Position numbers and translations under genes: made by a program
In this document: piece after piece, positions 27,375 through 36,578 of the stretch
How positions within the stretch are numbered: position 1 is the stretch's first letter
How the letters are laid out: every line of letters begins with the position of its first letter
The notes under the pieces: model-generated
Database searches by the model: none
Seen by the model: only the letters and a program-made list of their open reading frames with translations
Told to the model about the DNA's origin: nothing
From: Fictibacillus nanhaiensis
GTDB lineage: Bacteria > Bacillota > Bacilli > Bacillales > Fictibacillaceae
NCBI RefSeq assembly: GCF_023715445.1
Contig: NZ_JAMBOD010000001.1
Coordinates: 124,001-188,000, forward strand
Direction of reading: 5' to 3'
DNA length: 64,000 nucleotides

Positions 27375-28650
27375 CGTTAAAGTTCCGGAATTAGCCGAAT
27401 CTATTTCAGAAGGTACGGTTGCACAATGGCTTAAAAAAGAAGGCGACACAGTCGTTAAAGGTGAAGACATCGTTGAATTAGAAACAGACAAAGTTAACAT
27501 CGAAATTAGTGCTGAACGTGACGGCATCTTAAAAAATATTAAAGTTGAGCCTGGCGATACCGTTTCAGTTGGAGATGTAATTGCTTCTATTGTTGAAGGT
27601 GATGCATCTGCTGCAGAAACTGAGTCTAAACAAGAGGAAAAGCCAGCTACAGAAGAAAAAACTGAACCGGCTCAAAAGCAAGAGCAGTCTTCTGAAAAAG
27701 CTGCAGAGCAAGAAGAAGAAGTTAAAGCGACTGATCGCCCAATCGCATCTCCTGCAGCCCGCAAGCTTGCTAGAGAAAAAGGGATTGACCTCTCTGAAGT
27801 TAGTTCGCGCGATCCGCTTGGACGAGTTCGCACTGAAGATGTGAAACGACATGCAGAAGGAGGTAGCGCTGAAAAGGGAGCTACCACTTCAAAACCAGTT
27901 GCTCAACAACAACAGCAGCCTAAAGCTGCTGAACCTGTGAATCCTGAGAAGCCAGTTGAACGCGTAAAGATGTCCCGCAGACGTCAAACGATCGCTAAAC
28001 GTCTGGTTGAAGCACAGCAAACGGCAGCTATGCTAACTACTTTTAACGAAGTAGATATGACTGCGATCAACGAAGTCCGCGCACGCCGCAAGGACAAGTT
28101 CTATGAGCAAAACGGCGTGAAGCTAGGCTACATGTCATTCTTCACAAAAGCTGTAGTTGGCGCATTGAAGAAATTCCCTGCGATCAACGCTGAAATCCAA
28201 GGCGATGAAATGGTTCTTAAGAAGTTCTACGATATCGGTATTGCAGTTGGTGCTGAAGAAGGACTAGTTGTACCGGTTGTCCGTAACGCTGATCGTCTAA
28301 GCTTTGCTGGCATCGAGAAAGAAATCGGAAACTTAGCTGAGAAGGCACGCACCAAGAAGTTGTCATTAGAAGACCTTCAAGGCGGTTCGTTCACGATTAC
28401 AAACGGCGGTATTTTCGGATCGATGCTTTCTACACCAATTTTGAATGCTCCTCAAGTGGGTATCCTGGGAATGCACACAATCCAATGGAGACCAGTTGCA
28501 ATCGATAAAGAGCGCATGGAAAACCGTCCGATGATGTACATCGCACTTTCTTACGATCACCGTATCGTAGATGGAAAAGAAGCAGTAAGCTTCCTTACTA
28601 CAGTTAAACAGCTTCTAGAAGATCCAGAGTCATTGCTTTTAGAAGGATAA
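27367..28650 (+). CDS. odhB: Dihydrolipoyl succinyltransferase E2 component
   Basis: A 427-residue protein with an N-terminal lipoyl domain (about 1-75, lipoyl Lys in ETDKVNIE), an acidic Glu/Lys-rich flexible linker, an E3-binding domain ([15 protein letters not shown], about 120-155), and the catalytic acyltransferase domain ending in SYDHRIVDG with the catalytic His. It transfers succinyl groups to CoA. The ATG at 27367 is preferred to the GTG at 27361 because of distance from GGGAGG. It forms an operon with odhA; E3 is encoded elsewhere. Confidence 0.97.
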   Translation: MFDVKVPELAESISEGTVAQWLKKEGDTVVKGEDIVELETDKVNIEISAERDGILKNIKVEPGDTVSVGDVIASIVEGDASAAETESKQEEKPATEEKTEPAQKQEQSSEKAAEQEEEVKATDRPIASPAARKLAREKGIDLSEVSSRDPLGRVRTEDVKRHAEGGSAEKGATTSKPVAQQQQQPKAAEPVNPEKPVERVKMSRRRQTIAKRLVEAQQTAAMLTTFNEVDMTAINEVRARRKDKFYEQNGVKLGYMSFFTKAVVGALKKFPAINAEIQGDEMVLKKFYDIGIAVGAEEGLVVPVVRNADRLSFAGIEKEIGNLAEKARTKKLSLEDLQGGSFTITNGGIFGSMLSTPILNAPQVGILGMHTIQWRPVAIDKERMENRPMMYIALSYDHRIVDGKEAVSFLTTVKQLLEDPESLLLEG

Positions 28651-28664
28651 TATGATAATTGAGG

Positions 28665-28697
28665 CCACCTTTAGCTGTTGCTGGGGGTGGTTTTTTT
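28665..28697 (+). terminator. Rho-independent terminator of odhAB
   Basis: An 11-bp stem with three T-G wobble pairs and a TGTT loop is followed by seven T residues. Confidence 0.88.
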
Positions 28698-28750
28698 GTA
28701 TATGGAAACTTGGCGGTCGCCAAGGTCATATTTGATGAAATTAGAGAGGA

Positions 28751-28779
28751 AACTTCGCATGGGCGAAGTTACTTTTTTT
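28751..28779 (+). terminator. Second terminator-like hairpin downstream of odhAB
   Basis: A perfect 8-bp stem AACTTCGC/GCGAAGTT with an ATGG loop is followed by ACTTTTTTT. A separate small hairpin CTTGGC/GCCAAG lies at about 28709-28724. No gene lies between this and the odhB terminator. Confidence 0.65.
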
Positions 28780-28835
28780 AATATAATTCAATGGTGAATT
28801 CAGGTTGATTTGTCGAAAAATCTATAAAATAAATT

Positions 28836-28960
28836 GAGGGATCATAAATAATTTTGAAGGACCTTAAATCTTTTTGGAGGATCATAAAAAAATTTGAAGG
28901 ATCATAAATTTGATTAAAGGACCATAAAAATATATTCATTACTTTGAAGGATATTACAGC
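28836..28960 (+). repeat. Tandem array with 20-bp period upstream of the NERD gene
   Basis: The core GGAYCATAAA (with variants) recurs at 28839, 28859, 28879, 28899 and 28919, exactly 20 bases apart, and once more, degenerate, at 28949. Spacers are AT-rich. The array ends about 50 bases before the NERD gene start and accounts for most of the gene-free stretch 28700-29008. Confidence 0.85.
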
Positions 28961-29008
28961 ACTAATCTTGAATTGTATTTTGTTGATATAAAAGGAAGAG
29001 GTGATTAT

Positions 29009-29986
29009 TTGATTGCAAAGAAAAGAACAAAACCGTTAAAACTAATGAAACTAGAAGTATTAAATGAACGAATCGTACAAAACCACTCAAAAATGCAGTT
29101 TATAGAAAGCGACTTTGCAAAATATAATGCTGGTTTTAAAGGTGAGATGTCACTAGATTTTTATATGAAGGATCTAAATGAAGATGACTATCATATTTTT
29201 CATGATTTAAGACTGCCTCAATCGAGCAATGAACAATTTTATTTTCAAATTGACACTTTGATTGTACACTCTCAATTTTGTGTACTTATTGAGGTTAAAA
29301 ACCTAATAGGTAATTTGTATTTTGACCATCAATTTGATCAAATTATAAGAACTAGAGATGGAGTAGATGAAACTTTTTCAGACCCTATAAATCAGGTGGC
29401 ATTGCAAAAAGTACAATTCGCAAAGTGGTTAAGATTAAATAAATTTCCAGAAATTCCGCTTCACACCCTCGTAGCAATTACAAACCCCAAATCATACATT
29501 AGAATTTCTCCTAAGTACGGAAAAAAATCACAAAAAATTATTCGTGGAAACACCTTAGTAAATAAAATATATGGATATGTTTCTACTCAGCAAGAGAATG
29601 TATTACTAAAGAAAGATCTTAAAAGATTAACTAAGTACTTAATTAGAGAAGATACACCACATAACCCTGATATATTAAAAAACTACAATATTAAAAGAGA
29701 AGAAATACTGACTGGTGTTTTTTGTCCCAAATGCAACACCCCCCCTATGATTAGAATAAAAAGGACCTGGGTTTGTTTAAATTGTTCAGAGGAATCTAAC
29801 GATGCACATGAAAAAGCCTTACAAGATTATGCTCTATTATTTAATCCTCAAGTGAAAAATAGAGATATAAGAGATTTTCTAAACATAGAATCTCGTTCTT
29901 CCGTAAAAAAACTCCTTCATTCAATGAACCTAAAACCAATAGGTTCACGTAAAGCTGCCATATACACACTTCCATTTCCAAAGTAA
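29009..29986 (+). CDS. NERD-domain protein with zinc ribbon and C-terminal helical domain
   Basis: The TTG at 29009 has an AGAGGTGA ribosome site. The 325-residue protein has a nuclease-related (NERD) domain at about 35-150, with conserved FQIDTLIVH and CVLIEVKN segments that supply the Asp and Glu-x-Lys of the restriction-endonuclease-like core. A zinc ribbon (CPKC near residue 245, CLNC near 262) follows, then a basic, possibly DNA-binding helical tail. NERD proteins are presumed nucleases or nucleic-acid processors. The gene is clearly AT-richer than neighbours, suggesting acquisition. It is monocistronic. Confidence 0.85.
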   Translation: MIAKKRTKPLKLMKLEVLNERIVQNHSKMQFIESDFAKYNAGFKGEMSLDFYMKDLNEDDYHIFHDLRLPQSSNEQFYFQIDTLIVHSQFCVLIEVKNLIGNLYFDHQFDQIIRTRDGVDETFSDPINQVALQKVQFAKWLRLNKFPEIPLHTLVAITNPKSYIRISPKYGKKSQKIIRGNTLVNKIYGYVSTQQENVLLKKDLKRLTKYLIREDTPHNPDILKNYNIKREEILTGVFCPKCNTPPMIRIKRTWVCLNCSEESNDAHEKALQDYALLFNPQVKNRDIRDFLNIESRSSVKKLLHSMNLKPIGSRKAAIYTLPFPK

Positions 29987-30049
29987 TAAGATCTTAAAGT
30001 ACAGAAAAAAATGGGATAAATTTTACTTATTATAGAAAATATTTAATAA

Positions 30050-30085
30050 TTGCATATTACAAATATAATAGATTGTAATATGCAA
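30050..30085. repeat. Perfect 13-bp inverted repeat downstream of the NERD gene
   Basis: TTGCATATTACAA at 30050-30062 is exactly inverted at 30073-30085, with a 10-base AT-rich spacer. A related TTGCAACATGCAA follows near 30105. There is no T-run, so it is not an ordinary terminator; it could be an operator or a mobile-element trace. Confidence 0.7.
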
Positions 30086-30127
30086 CTATCGATCGGATAA
30101 CAACTTGCAACATGCAATTAATCATAC

Positions 30128-30158
30128 AAAAATGACGGCCAATCCAGCCGCCATTTTT
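30128..30158. terminator. Bidirectional terminator before the quinone oxidoreductase gene end
   Basis: A 12-bp stem (AAAAATGACGGC with GCCGCCATTTTT, one G-U pair) with A and T runs at both ends can end transcription in either direction. Confidence 0.8.
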
Positions 30159-30165
30159 CACTTAC

Positions 30166-31128
30166 TTAAGGAATCAATAAAATCTTACCAGTGCTTTTTC
30201 TGCTTTCAATAAACTCATGTGCTTTTTTACCTTCTCTTAAAGGAAATACTGTTTCGGATATTTTCACTTTTCCATCTTCAATCCATTGAAACAATTCTCT
30301 CGAGCGGATAACTCGTTCTTCATGTGAACTCAGTACGTTCCACAAGTCTCCGCCTGTTAAGGTTTTTGATGTATCCATCAGCATTCGAGGATCTACTTTC
30401 ACCGGATCTCCTCCGGCCATTCCAAAAAATACAACAGTCCCGCCGATACTAGTCACTTCAAAACTATCCATTAAAGTGGAACCTACAGAATCATAGACAA
30501 CATCCACACCCTTTTTAGATGTTATATTCATAACTTGTTCTTTCCAATTTTCACTATACAAAAATACCGAATCTGCACCTGCAGTTAAAGCATTTTGGCG
30601 TTTTTCATCAGAGGAAGTTAAACCGATAACAGTTCCGCCTAGCAGTTTAATAATTTGAATCAATAACTGCCCAACACCGCCTGCAGCTGCATGAACCAAT
30701 GCGAGGTCACCTTTTTTAATAGAAAAGCTGTCCTTCGTTAAGTAGTGAGCAGTAAGACCTTGCAAGAGGAGAGAGGCAGTCGATTCAAAGGTAACGCCAT
30801 CTGGGATGGGGATCGCCTTATCTTTTGGTACAGCAACTAATTCGGCATTTGCGGCTGGGACATCTGCAAATCCAATCCGGTCGCCGACCAGAACTCCACG
30901 TACATTGCTTCCAACACTTTTTACGATTCCTGCACCTTCATAACCTAGTATGTATGGAGGCTGTCCCACTAAATGATAATTACCTTTTCTTCTATATACA
31001 TCTGCAAAGTTTAAGCCGATTGCTTTCATTTCCAGCAGGATTTCATTTGGGCCAATTACGGGATCGTTTATTTCACGATAACCTAAAACGTCTGGACCGC
31101 CAAACTTTTCAAATACTAATGCTTTCAT
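30166..31128 (-). CDS. Zinc-independent quinone oxidoreductase (MDR family)
   Basis: A 320-residue medium-chain dehydrogenase/reductase. The NADPH-binding motif HAAAGGVGQLLIQ lies near residue 150, and the N-terminal GroES-like fold carries GLNFADVYRRKG and GYEGAGIV. Zinc-ligand cysteines of alcohol dehydrogenases are missing, as in quinone oxidoreductases (Qor/zeta-crystallin type). It probably reduces quinones or enones with NADPH. The start ATG has a ATGGAG ribosome site. It is a single gene; no operon partner. Confidence 0.9.
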   Translation of the reverse strand: MKALVFEKFGGPDVLGYREINDPVIGPNEILLEMKAIGLNFADVYRRKGNYHLVGQPPYILGYEGAGIVKSVGSNVRGVLVGDRIGFADVPAANAELVAVPKDKAIPIPDGVTFESTASLLLQGLTAHYLTKDSFSIKKGDLALVHAAAGGVGQLLIQIIKLLGGTVIGLTSSDEKRQNALTAGADSVFLYSENWKEQVMNITSKKGVDVVYDSVGSTLMDSFEVTSIGGTVVFFGMAGGDPVKVDPRMLMDTSKTLTGGDLWNVLSSHEERVIRSRELFQWIEDGKVKISETVFPLREGKKAHEFIESRKSTGKILLIP

Positions 31129-31309
31129 GGTTTTTACTCCATTTCTGTGATGATAATATTCCTTATTATTTTAACGATTAAAATAAAGAAAGACTAGGGA
31201 AGCAACTTGACGCAACGCAAGATGATTTGACATAAATCATGCAGGGAGATTATCATTTATAGAAGATAAAAACTAATTGCTGCATCTATATGACAAGGAG
31301 AGATACTGC

Positions 31310-31510
31310 ATGATTCACTTGGATTGGGCAAAAAGACCGACAATACGAGAGATTAAATGTGTTCACACAAATGCTGAAAAGTACATGGTTGACAGAGCTT
31401 TAACAGGCGGGAAGATGTACGAACTGAAAAATGAAACAGAAGAATTTTATTTTGTGATCGACAACACCGGCAAAATCGGCGGTTACTACAAAGAGTATTT
31501 TGTAGGGTAA
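31310..31510 (+). CDS. DUF6501-like small protein, 66 residues
   Basis: An AAGGAG ribosome site lies 9 bases before the ATG at 31310; an upstream extension of 11 codons is not needed. The 66-residue protein opens with MIHLDWAKRPT and ends with GGYYKEYFVG. I recall a DUF6501 family with this pattern; I have not verified it. Beta-rich, soluble. It converges on aroA, with a shared terminator between. Confidence 0.75.
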   Translation: MIHLDWAKRPTIREIKCVHTNAEKYMVDRALTGGKMYELKNETEEFYFVIDNTGKIGGYYKEYFVG

Positions 31511-31518
31511 CACATAAG

Positions 31519-31546
31519 AAAAGCCTGACTCAAAGAGCCAGGCTTT
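31519..31546. terminator. Terminator between the DUF6501-like gene and aroA
   Basis: An 8-bp stem AAAGCCTG/CAGGCTTT with an inner CTC/GAG extension and one mismatch. T-runs are short on the plus strand; the A-run gives a usable tail on the minus strand. Confidence 0.65.
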
Positions 31547-31556
31547 AACTATAATT

Positions 31557-32636
31557 TTATGAATGTACTTTTTCTTTTTTCTTATTTAATAAGGCGTCCA
31601 TGAATTCATGGAACTCAGGGATGTTCATTTGCTGTGCTGAGTCTGATAATGCTACGGCAGGGTCAGGGTGAACTTCAGCCATAACCGCATCTGCACCGAT
31701 CGCCATTGCTGCTTTAGCTGCAGGCAAGAGAAGATCTTTACGTCCTGTAGAATGGGTTACATCCACAACAACGGGCAAGTGAGTTTCTTTCTTTAAAATC
31801 GGTACCGCAGAGATATCCAGTGTATTTCGCGTCGCACGCTCATAGGTACGAATGCCTCGCTCACACAGTATAACTTGGCTGTTTCCTTGAGCTAAGATGT
31901 ATTCAGCAGCGTACATGAATTCTTCGATTGTTGCGGCTAAACCTCGCTTGAGGAGAACAGGTTTATTAACGGAACCTGCAGCTTTTAATAAGTCAAAGTT
32001 TTGCATGTTACGCGCACCGATTTGGATAACATCTACGTAATCCAGTGCCATTTCAATGTCATTTGGGTTTAAGATTTCACTAACGACCGCAAGCTGATGT
32101 TCGTCAGCAGCTTTACGCAAGATTTTTAGACCTTCAAGACCAAGACCTTGGAAATCGTATGGGGAAGTACGCGGCTTGAACGCACCGCCGCGTATAAGCG
32201 TTAATCCTTTTTCAGCGATAACCTCCGCAACTTGTTTCACTTGTTCATAACTTTCTACAGCACAAGGTCCCATGATGAAATGAGGGTTACCGTCACCAAT
32301 CTTTTCACCTTTAACATTTACAACTGTATCCTCCGGCTTCTTTTTACGGGATACTAGCAGCGCTTTTCTATTATCATCTTTTTGCAGCTCCAGACTAGCC
32401 TTGAAGATTTGCTTGAAGATATGCTGCAGAGTAGAGGTCTCGAAAGGTCCATCGTTATGAGAAGCAATTAAATCTAATAAACTTCTCTCTCTTACAGGAT
32501 CGAAACGCTTTACACCTTGCATTTCTTTTAACTTGCCAATCTTTTGGGCAACATTGCCACGCTCATTTAAGAGTTCTAAAATCTTTAATGAAATCTCATC
32601 AACTTGTTTGCGTAAAACTTCTAATTCGTTTGACAT
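31557..32636 (-). CDS. aroA: Bifunctional chorismate mutase/DAHP synthase
   Basis: A 359-residue fusion as in B. subtilis AroA. Residues 1-90 form an AroQ-type chorismate mutase ([20 protein letters not shown]); the rest is a type I-beta DAHP synthase ([34 protein letters not shown]), which makes the first shikimate-pathway intermediate from PEP and erythrose-4-phosphate. The mutase domain lets chorismate and prephenate feed back on the synthase. The ATG at 32636 has GGGGAGGAA at ideal distance; the extra 12 codons upstream are rejected. Divergent from the aroF operon. Confidence 0.96.
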   Translation of the reverse strand: MSNELEVLRKQVDEISLKILELLNERGNVAQKIGKLKEMQGVKRFDPVRERSLLDLIASHNDGPFETSTLQHIFKQIFKASLELQKDDNRKALLVSRKKKPEDTVVNVKGEKIGDGNPHFIMGPCAVESYEQVKQVAEVIAEKGLTLIRGGAFKPRTSPYDFQGLGLEGLKILRKAADEHQLAVVSEILNPNDIEMALDYVDVIQIGARNMQNFDLLKAAGSVNKPVLLKRGLAATIEEFMYAAEYILAQGNSQVILCERGIRTYERATRNTLDISAVPILKKETHLPVVVDVTHSTGRKDLLLPAAKAAMAIGADAVMAEVHPDPAVALSDSAQQMNIPEFHEFMDALLNKKKEKVHS

Positions 32637-32768
32637 CGGCGGTTCCTCCCCAGTTTTTAAATTCTCCATCATTTCCTATATCGCGGCCGCTAATAGGCTT
32701 TTTATTATCATAATCACATCGGACACTTTCGCGCTTTAAAGCGTGTGTCTCATAAAGTATTGTTTGTA

Positions 32769-32797
32769 ACTTTAAAGGGATTTCAGAAGAAAGTCAA
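32769..32797 (-). promoter_or_regulatory. Candidate promoter for aroA
   Basis: On the minus strand TTGACT and TAAAGT are separated by 17 bases. A GACAC...CGCTTTAAAGCG...GTGTC palindrome follows in the leader at about 32722-32749. Confidence 0.55.
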
Positions 32798-32850
32798 GTA
32801 CTTATTCAAAAAAAAATAAAATTTTATTTTTCGCCTCATTTTAGCCGTTG

Positions 32851-32879
32851 TTGACTATTAGATGAAGGTAATGTAAATT
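32851..32879 (+). promoter_or_regulatory. Candidate promoter for the aroF T-box leader
   Basis: TTGACT at 32851-32856 and TAAATT at 32874-32879 are 17 bases apart, upstream of the T-box leader. Confidence 0.6.
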
Positions 32880-32956
32880 TTAAGAAAAATGAAAGAATTT
32901 TCTTTACAACAGCGCTTCAACGTGTTAAAACTGTCTATAACTTTATATTTCAAACG

Positions 32957-33171
32957 CTATGAAAGAACATGAGTAGTGAAAAGGTTCCCTGTTTTAGAGA
33001 GCTGATGGTGGTGAGAATCAGTACATAACCTTTCATGAATTACAATTCTTGAGCTGCTTTTTTTAAAAGCCGGAAATTCCGTTATGTCAATGAAGGTGGC
33101 AGAGCTTGTGCTTTGCTGTCAGGGTGGTATCGCGATTAATTCGTCCCTGCTTAATTAGCAGGGATTTTTTT
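32957..33171 (+). ncRNA. T-box riboswitch leader (Tyr-type specifier) of the aro operon
   Basis: The T-box AGGGTGGTATCGCG lies at 33121-33134, followed by the terminator stem TCCCTGCT/AGCAGGGA (33144-33151/33157-33164) and seven T residues. Stem I includes GAGTAGTG near the 5' end. Lined up with the argS leader (GAAG-CGC-A), the specifier here is UAC (Tyr) at 33041-33043 in GAAT-TAC-A. This suggests tyrosine starvation turns on the operon. Confidence 0.9.
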
Positions 33172-33205
33172 GTACATTCAAAAAGCTAACAGGAGGAATG
33201 ATGAA

Positions 33206-34375
33206 ATGAGATATTTAACAGCCGGAGAATCACATGGCCCACAACTAACAACAATTATTGAAGGTGTCCCAGCAGGTTTGCCTCTTTTAGCTGAAGACAT
33301 AAATGAAGAGCTCGCAAGAAGACAAAAAGGACACGGCAGGGGTCGCAGAATGCAAATTGAAAAAGACCAAGTGCAAATTCTCAGCGGCGTCCGTCATGGG
33401 GTAACACTTGGTTCACCGATCACATTAGTAGTTGTAAACAAAGATTACACCCATTGGACAAAAATAATGGGCGCTGACCCTCTTGAAGACGAAAATGCGG
33501 AAGTGAAGCGTGTTATTTCAAGACCTCGACCAGGACACGCAGACTTGAACGGTGCGATCAAATACAACCATAGAGACATGAGAAATGTGTTAGAAAGATC
33601 TTCTGCACGGGAAACAACTGTACGTGTTGCTGCAGGAGCCGTAGCAAAAAAAATACTAAAAGAGCTAGGTGTAGAAGTCGGCGGGCATGTGCTTGAAATC
33701 GGCGGGGTTAAAGCGGAACAAACAACGTACGATACGCTGGCTGAGCTTCGCGAGAAAACAGAAGCATCACCTGTCAGATGTTTAGACGAAACGGCAGAAA
33801 AAATGATGATGGAAGCTATTGACCATGCCAAAGAAAATGGAGACTCAATCGGCGGCATAGTAGAAGTGATCGCAGATGGAATGCCAGTTGCAGTAGGAAG
33901 CTACACACATTATGATAACAAGCTTGATGCAAAGCTCGCTGCAGCAATCATGAGCATTAATGCATTTAAAGGTGCTGAGATCGGCATTGGTTTTGAAGCA
34001 GCAAGAAAACCAGGCAGTGAAGTACATGACGAAATCCAATGGGATATTGAAAAAGGATACACACGAAAAACGAATAATGCAGGCGGGTTTGAAGGCGGAA
34101 TGACAACTGGAATGCCTGTTGTTGTTCGCGGAGTAATGAAGCCTATCCCGACGTTATACAAACCCCTTCAAAGTGTTGATATTGAAACGAAAGAAGCTTT
34201 TGCTGCCAGCATAGAGCGCTCTGACAGCTGTGCAGTACCTGCTGCAAGTGTAGTAGCTGAATCCGTGGTGGCGTGGGAACTGGCAAGTGCACTCGTTCAG
34301 CAATTCGGCCAGGACAACATGGAAATCATCAAGAAAAATATTGTTCAGCACCAAGAACGTGCAAGGGTGTTTTAA
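33206..34375 (+). CDS. aroF: Chorismate synthase
   Basis: A 389-residue FMN-dependent enzyme that converts 5-enolpyruvylshikimate-3-phosphate into chorismate (AroC in E. coli naming). The start [48 protein letters not shown] and the C-terminal [12 protein letters not shown] segments are family signatures. The ATG at 33206 has AGGAGG at good distance. First gene of the T-box operon; aroB starts directly after its stop codon. Confidence 0.96.
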   Translation: MRYLTAGESHGPQLTTIIEGVPAGLPLLAEDINEELARRQKGHGRGRRMQIEKDQVQILSGVRHGVTLGSPITLVVVNKDYTHWTKIMGADPLEDENAEVKRVISRPRPGHADLNGAIKYNHRDMRNVLERSSARETTVRVAAGAVAKKILKELGVEVGGHVLEIGGVKAEQTTYDTLAELREKTEASPVRCLDETAEKMMMEAIDHAKENGDSIGGIVEVIADGMPVAVGSYTHYDNKLDAKLAAAIMSINAFKGAEIGIGFEAARKPGSEVHDEIQWDIEKGYTRKTNNAGGFEGGMTTGMPVVVRGVMKPIPTLYKPLQSVDIETKEAFAASIERSDSCAVPAASVVAESVVAWELASALVQQFGQDNMEIIKKNIVQHQERARVF

Positions 34376-35449
34376 ATGAAGGAGATCACGATTACTACAC
34401 CTTCTAAAAACTATCCCGTTTATGTAGGTGAACATGCAGTTTCTCAATTATCTTCCGTTCTGGAATCATTAACGCCAAAACCTAAAAATCTTCTAATCAT
34501 TACCGACGAAAATGCAGGAGAGCTTTATTTAAAGACTATTAAAAATGAAATAGGCGATTCATTTCCCTGCGAAGTCTTTCAAATGAAAGCCGGGGACGAT
34601 CAGAAATCTTTTGAAAACTATTATGCCTGTCAAAGCTTTGCGTTAGAGAAAGGGCTTGACCGGACCTCCGTCATACTTGCACTTGGTGGCGGCATGATCG
34701 GGGATATCTCAGGTTTTGTTGCAGGTACTTATATGAGAGGTATCCGCTTCATTCAAATACCAACTACCATTCTGGCTCATGATAGTGCAGTAGGCGGGAA
34801 AACAGGAATCAATCATCCCGAAGGAAAAAATATGATAGGCGTTTTCCACCAGCCTGAAGCTGTAATCTACTCAATTGAATTTTTGTCAAGTTTGCCTAAA
34901 AACGAAGTATTATCAGGCTTTGCTGAAGTGATCAAGCATTCTCTTATTGCCGATCAGAGCTTTTACCAGTATTTACGTGAAAATATAAAATCCTTAAATG
35001 ACTTAAAAGGAGAATATCTTTTGCATTCTCTAACCAAGGGGATCGAGATAAAGAACGAAGTCGTTACACAGGATGAACGGGAAAAAGGCATTAGAGCTTT
35101 CTTAAACTTTGGACATACTCTTGGACACGCAATAGAAGGAGAACTTCAATACAAGGGTATTACGCATGGAGAAGCTGTTGCCCATGGCATGCTTTTCGCT
35201 TTATCTCTTAAAAAGGTTACCGTCCAGCTCGGAAAAGAACTTAAGAGTTGGCTCCAAGAATTAGGTTACGCACCGATTCCAGATGGTCTGTCCGTACACT
35301 CTCTTATAAATCGTATGAAAAAAGATAAGAAAGCTGCCGCAGGAACGATACAAATGGTGCTATTAGAGGACATTGGCCACCCTTATCTAGCCTCATATCA
35401 AGCAGAAGAACTAGAAGACAGGCTAGCAGTTTTTTTATCCGAGAATTAG
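34376..35449 (+). CDS. aroB: 3-dehydroquinate synthase
   Basis: A 357-residue NAD- and zinc-dependent enzyme that cyclises DAHP to 3-dehydroquinate. The NAD-binding ALGGGMIGDISGFVAGTYMRG segment, PTTILAHDSAVGGKTGIN and the zinc-site stretch LNFGHTLGHAIE are all present. It starts with no gap after aroF, using the AAGGGTG inside the aroF end as ribosome site, so translation is probably coupled. Confidence 0.96.
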   Translation: MKEITITTPSKNYPVYVGEHAVSQLSSVLESLTPKPKNLLIITDENAGELYLKTIKNEIGDSFPCEVFQMKAGDDQKSFENYYACQSFALEKGLDRTSVILALGGGMIGDISGFVAGTYMRGIRFIQIPTTILAHDSAVGGKTGINHPEGKNMIGVFHQPEAVIYSIEFLSSLPKNEVLSGFAEVIKHSLIADQSFYQYLRENIKSLNDLKGEYLLHSLTKGIEIKNEVVTQDEREKGIRAFLNFGHTLGHAIEGELQYKGITHGEAVAHGMLFALSLKKVTVQLGKELKSWLQELGYAPIPDGLSVHSLINRMKKDKKAAAGTIQMVLLEDIGHPYLASYQAEELEDRLAVFLSEN

Positions 35450-35464
35450 AGAAGGGGAAATTAC

Positions 35465-36562
35465 ATGAAAAATGTCTTACTGATAGGAGCAGGATTAATT
35501 GGCGGATCAATCGCATTAACGATAAAAAATGAACATGAAGCCATTATCTCCGGGTATGATGTCCATGCTGCTAATTGTGAGACTGCCATAATGCTGGGAG
35601 TTATTGACAGGGTTACTAGCGATTTGGAAAAAGATGCAGCAGAAGCTGACCTTATCATTATCGCAACACCGGTGGAAGCAACGTTAAAAGTAATGGATAT
35701 GCTTGCTTCCATACAACCTGCGATTAAGGCACTTGTTATGGATGTAGGAAGTACAAAAAACACCATAATGAAAAAAGCCGAAGAACTCGCCAAAAACGGA
35801 ATCGTTTTTATTGGGGGCCATCCGATGGCTGGGTCTCATAAAACAGGGGTAGAAAGTTCAAAACCGCATTTATTTGAAAATGCATTTTATATTTTAACTC
35901 CAAATTCAATCACATCAGAAACGGAAATTGAAGAAGCGAAGAACTGGTTAAAAGGAACCCACGCAAAATTTTTAGTGGTTGAGCCGAACGAACACGACTT
36001 TCTTACAGGAATCGTAAGCCATTTCCCGCATTTAATTGCTTCCAGCCTTGTTAGACTCGCACAAAATCATGCGAAAGATAATCCTTTGATCCAGCAATTA
36101 GCCGCAGGTGGATTTCGCGATATCACACGAATTGCGTCAAGTTCTCCAAAAATGTGGAGCGATATTGTCAGCCAGAACAAAACAAATCTTCTTGCACTTT
36201 TAAACGAATGGAAAGAAGAGATGGAACAAGTAATCATGTTTGTAGAAAAAGGTGATCGGAGTCAGCTATATGATTACTTTAATGGGGCAAAATCCTTTCG
36301 TGACGAATTGCCTGTCCGTTCCAAAGGAGCCATTCAGCCTTTTTCTGATCTCTATGTTGATATTAAAGACACGGTTGGTGCTTTATCTAAAGTAACAACA
36401 TTATTAGGAAATTCACGAATCAGCATTATCAATATAACCATTTTAGAAGTGAGAGAAGGCCTGAATGGAGTACTGCGCTTAAGTTTTCAAAACGAAGATG
36501 ACCGTGACAAAGCTCAAGAATTATTGCAGAAAGAAAACTATTTAACACAAATCACGTTATAA
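35465..36562 (+). CDS. tyrA: Prephenate dehydrogenase with C-terminal ACT domain
   Basis: A 365-residue protein that oxidises prephenate to 4-hydroxyphenylpyruvate for tyrosine synthesis. The N-terminal NAD-binding motif is IGAGLIGGS (residues 6-14), and the [14 protein letters not shown] segment holds the active-site His. A C-terminal ACT domain (about 295-365, [18 protein letters not shown]) suggests tyrosine feedback. AroB ends 15 bases upstream; aroE begins 16 bases downstream. Its place fits the Tyr-type T-box control. Confidence 0.95.
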   Translation: MKNVLLIGAGLIGGSIALTIKNEHEAIISGYDVHAANCETAIMLGVIDRVTSDLEKDAAEADLIIIATPVEATLKVMDMLASIQPAIKALVMDVGSTKNTIMKKAEELAKNGIVFIGGHPMAGSHKTGVESSKPHLFENAFYILTPNSITSETEIEEAKNWLKGTHAKFLVVEPNEHDFLTGIVSHFPHLIASSLVRLAQNHAKDNPLIQQLAAGGFRDITRIASSSPKMWSDIVSQNKTNLLALLNEWKEEMEQVIMFVEKGDRSQLYDYFNGAKSFRDELPVRSKGAIQPFSDLYVDIKDTVGALSKVTTLLGNSRISIINITILEVREGLNGVLRLSFQNEDDRDKAQELLQKENYLTQITL

Positions 36563-36578
36563 AGGAGGCACTTTTAAA

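Noticed and set aside
27565-27887. Antisense frames opposite the odhB linker
   Set aside because: The Glu/Lys-rich linker gives long Ser/Phe-rich antisense frames by composition alone; there are no ribosome sites.
33445-34447. Antisense frames of up to 137 codons within aroF
   Set aside because: Shadow frames of a well-conserved gene, with no ribosome sites and low-complexity translations.
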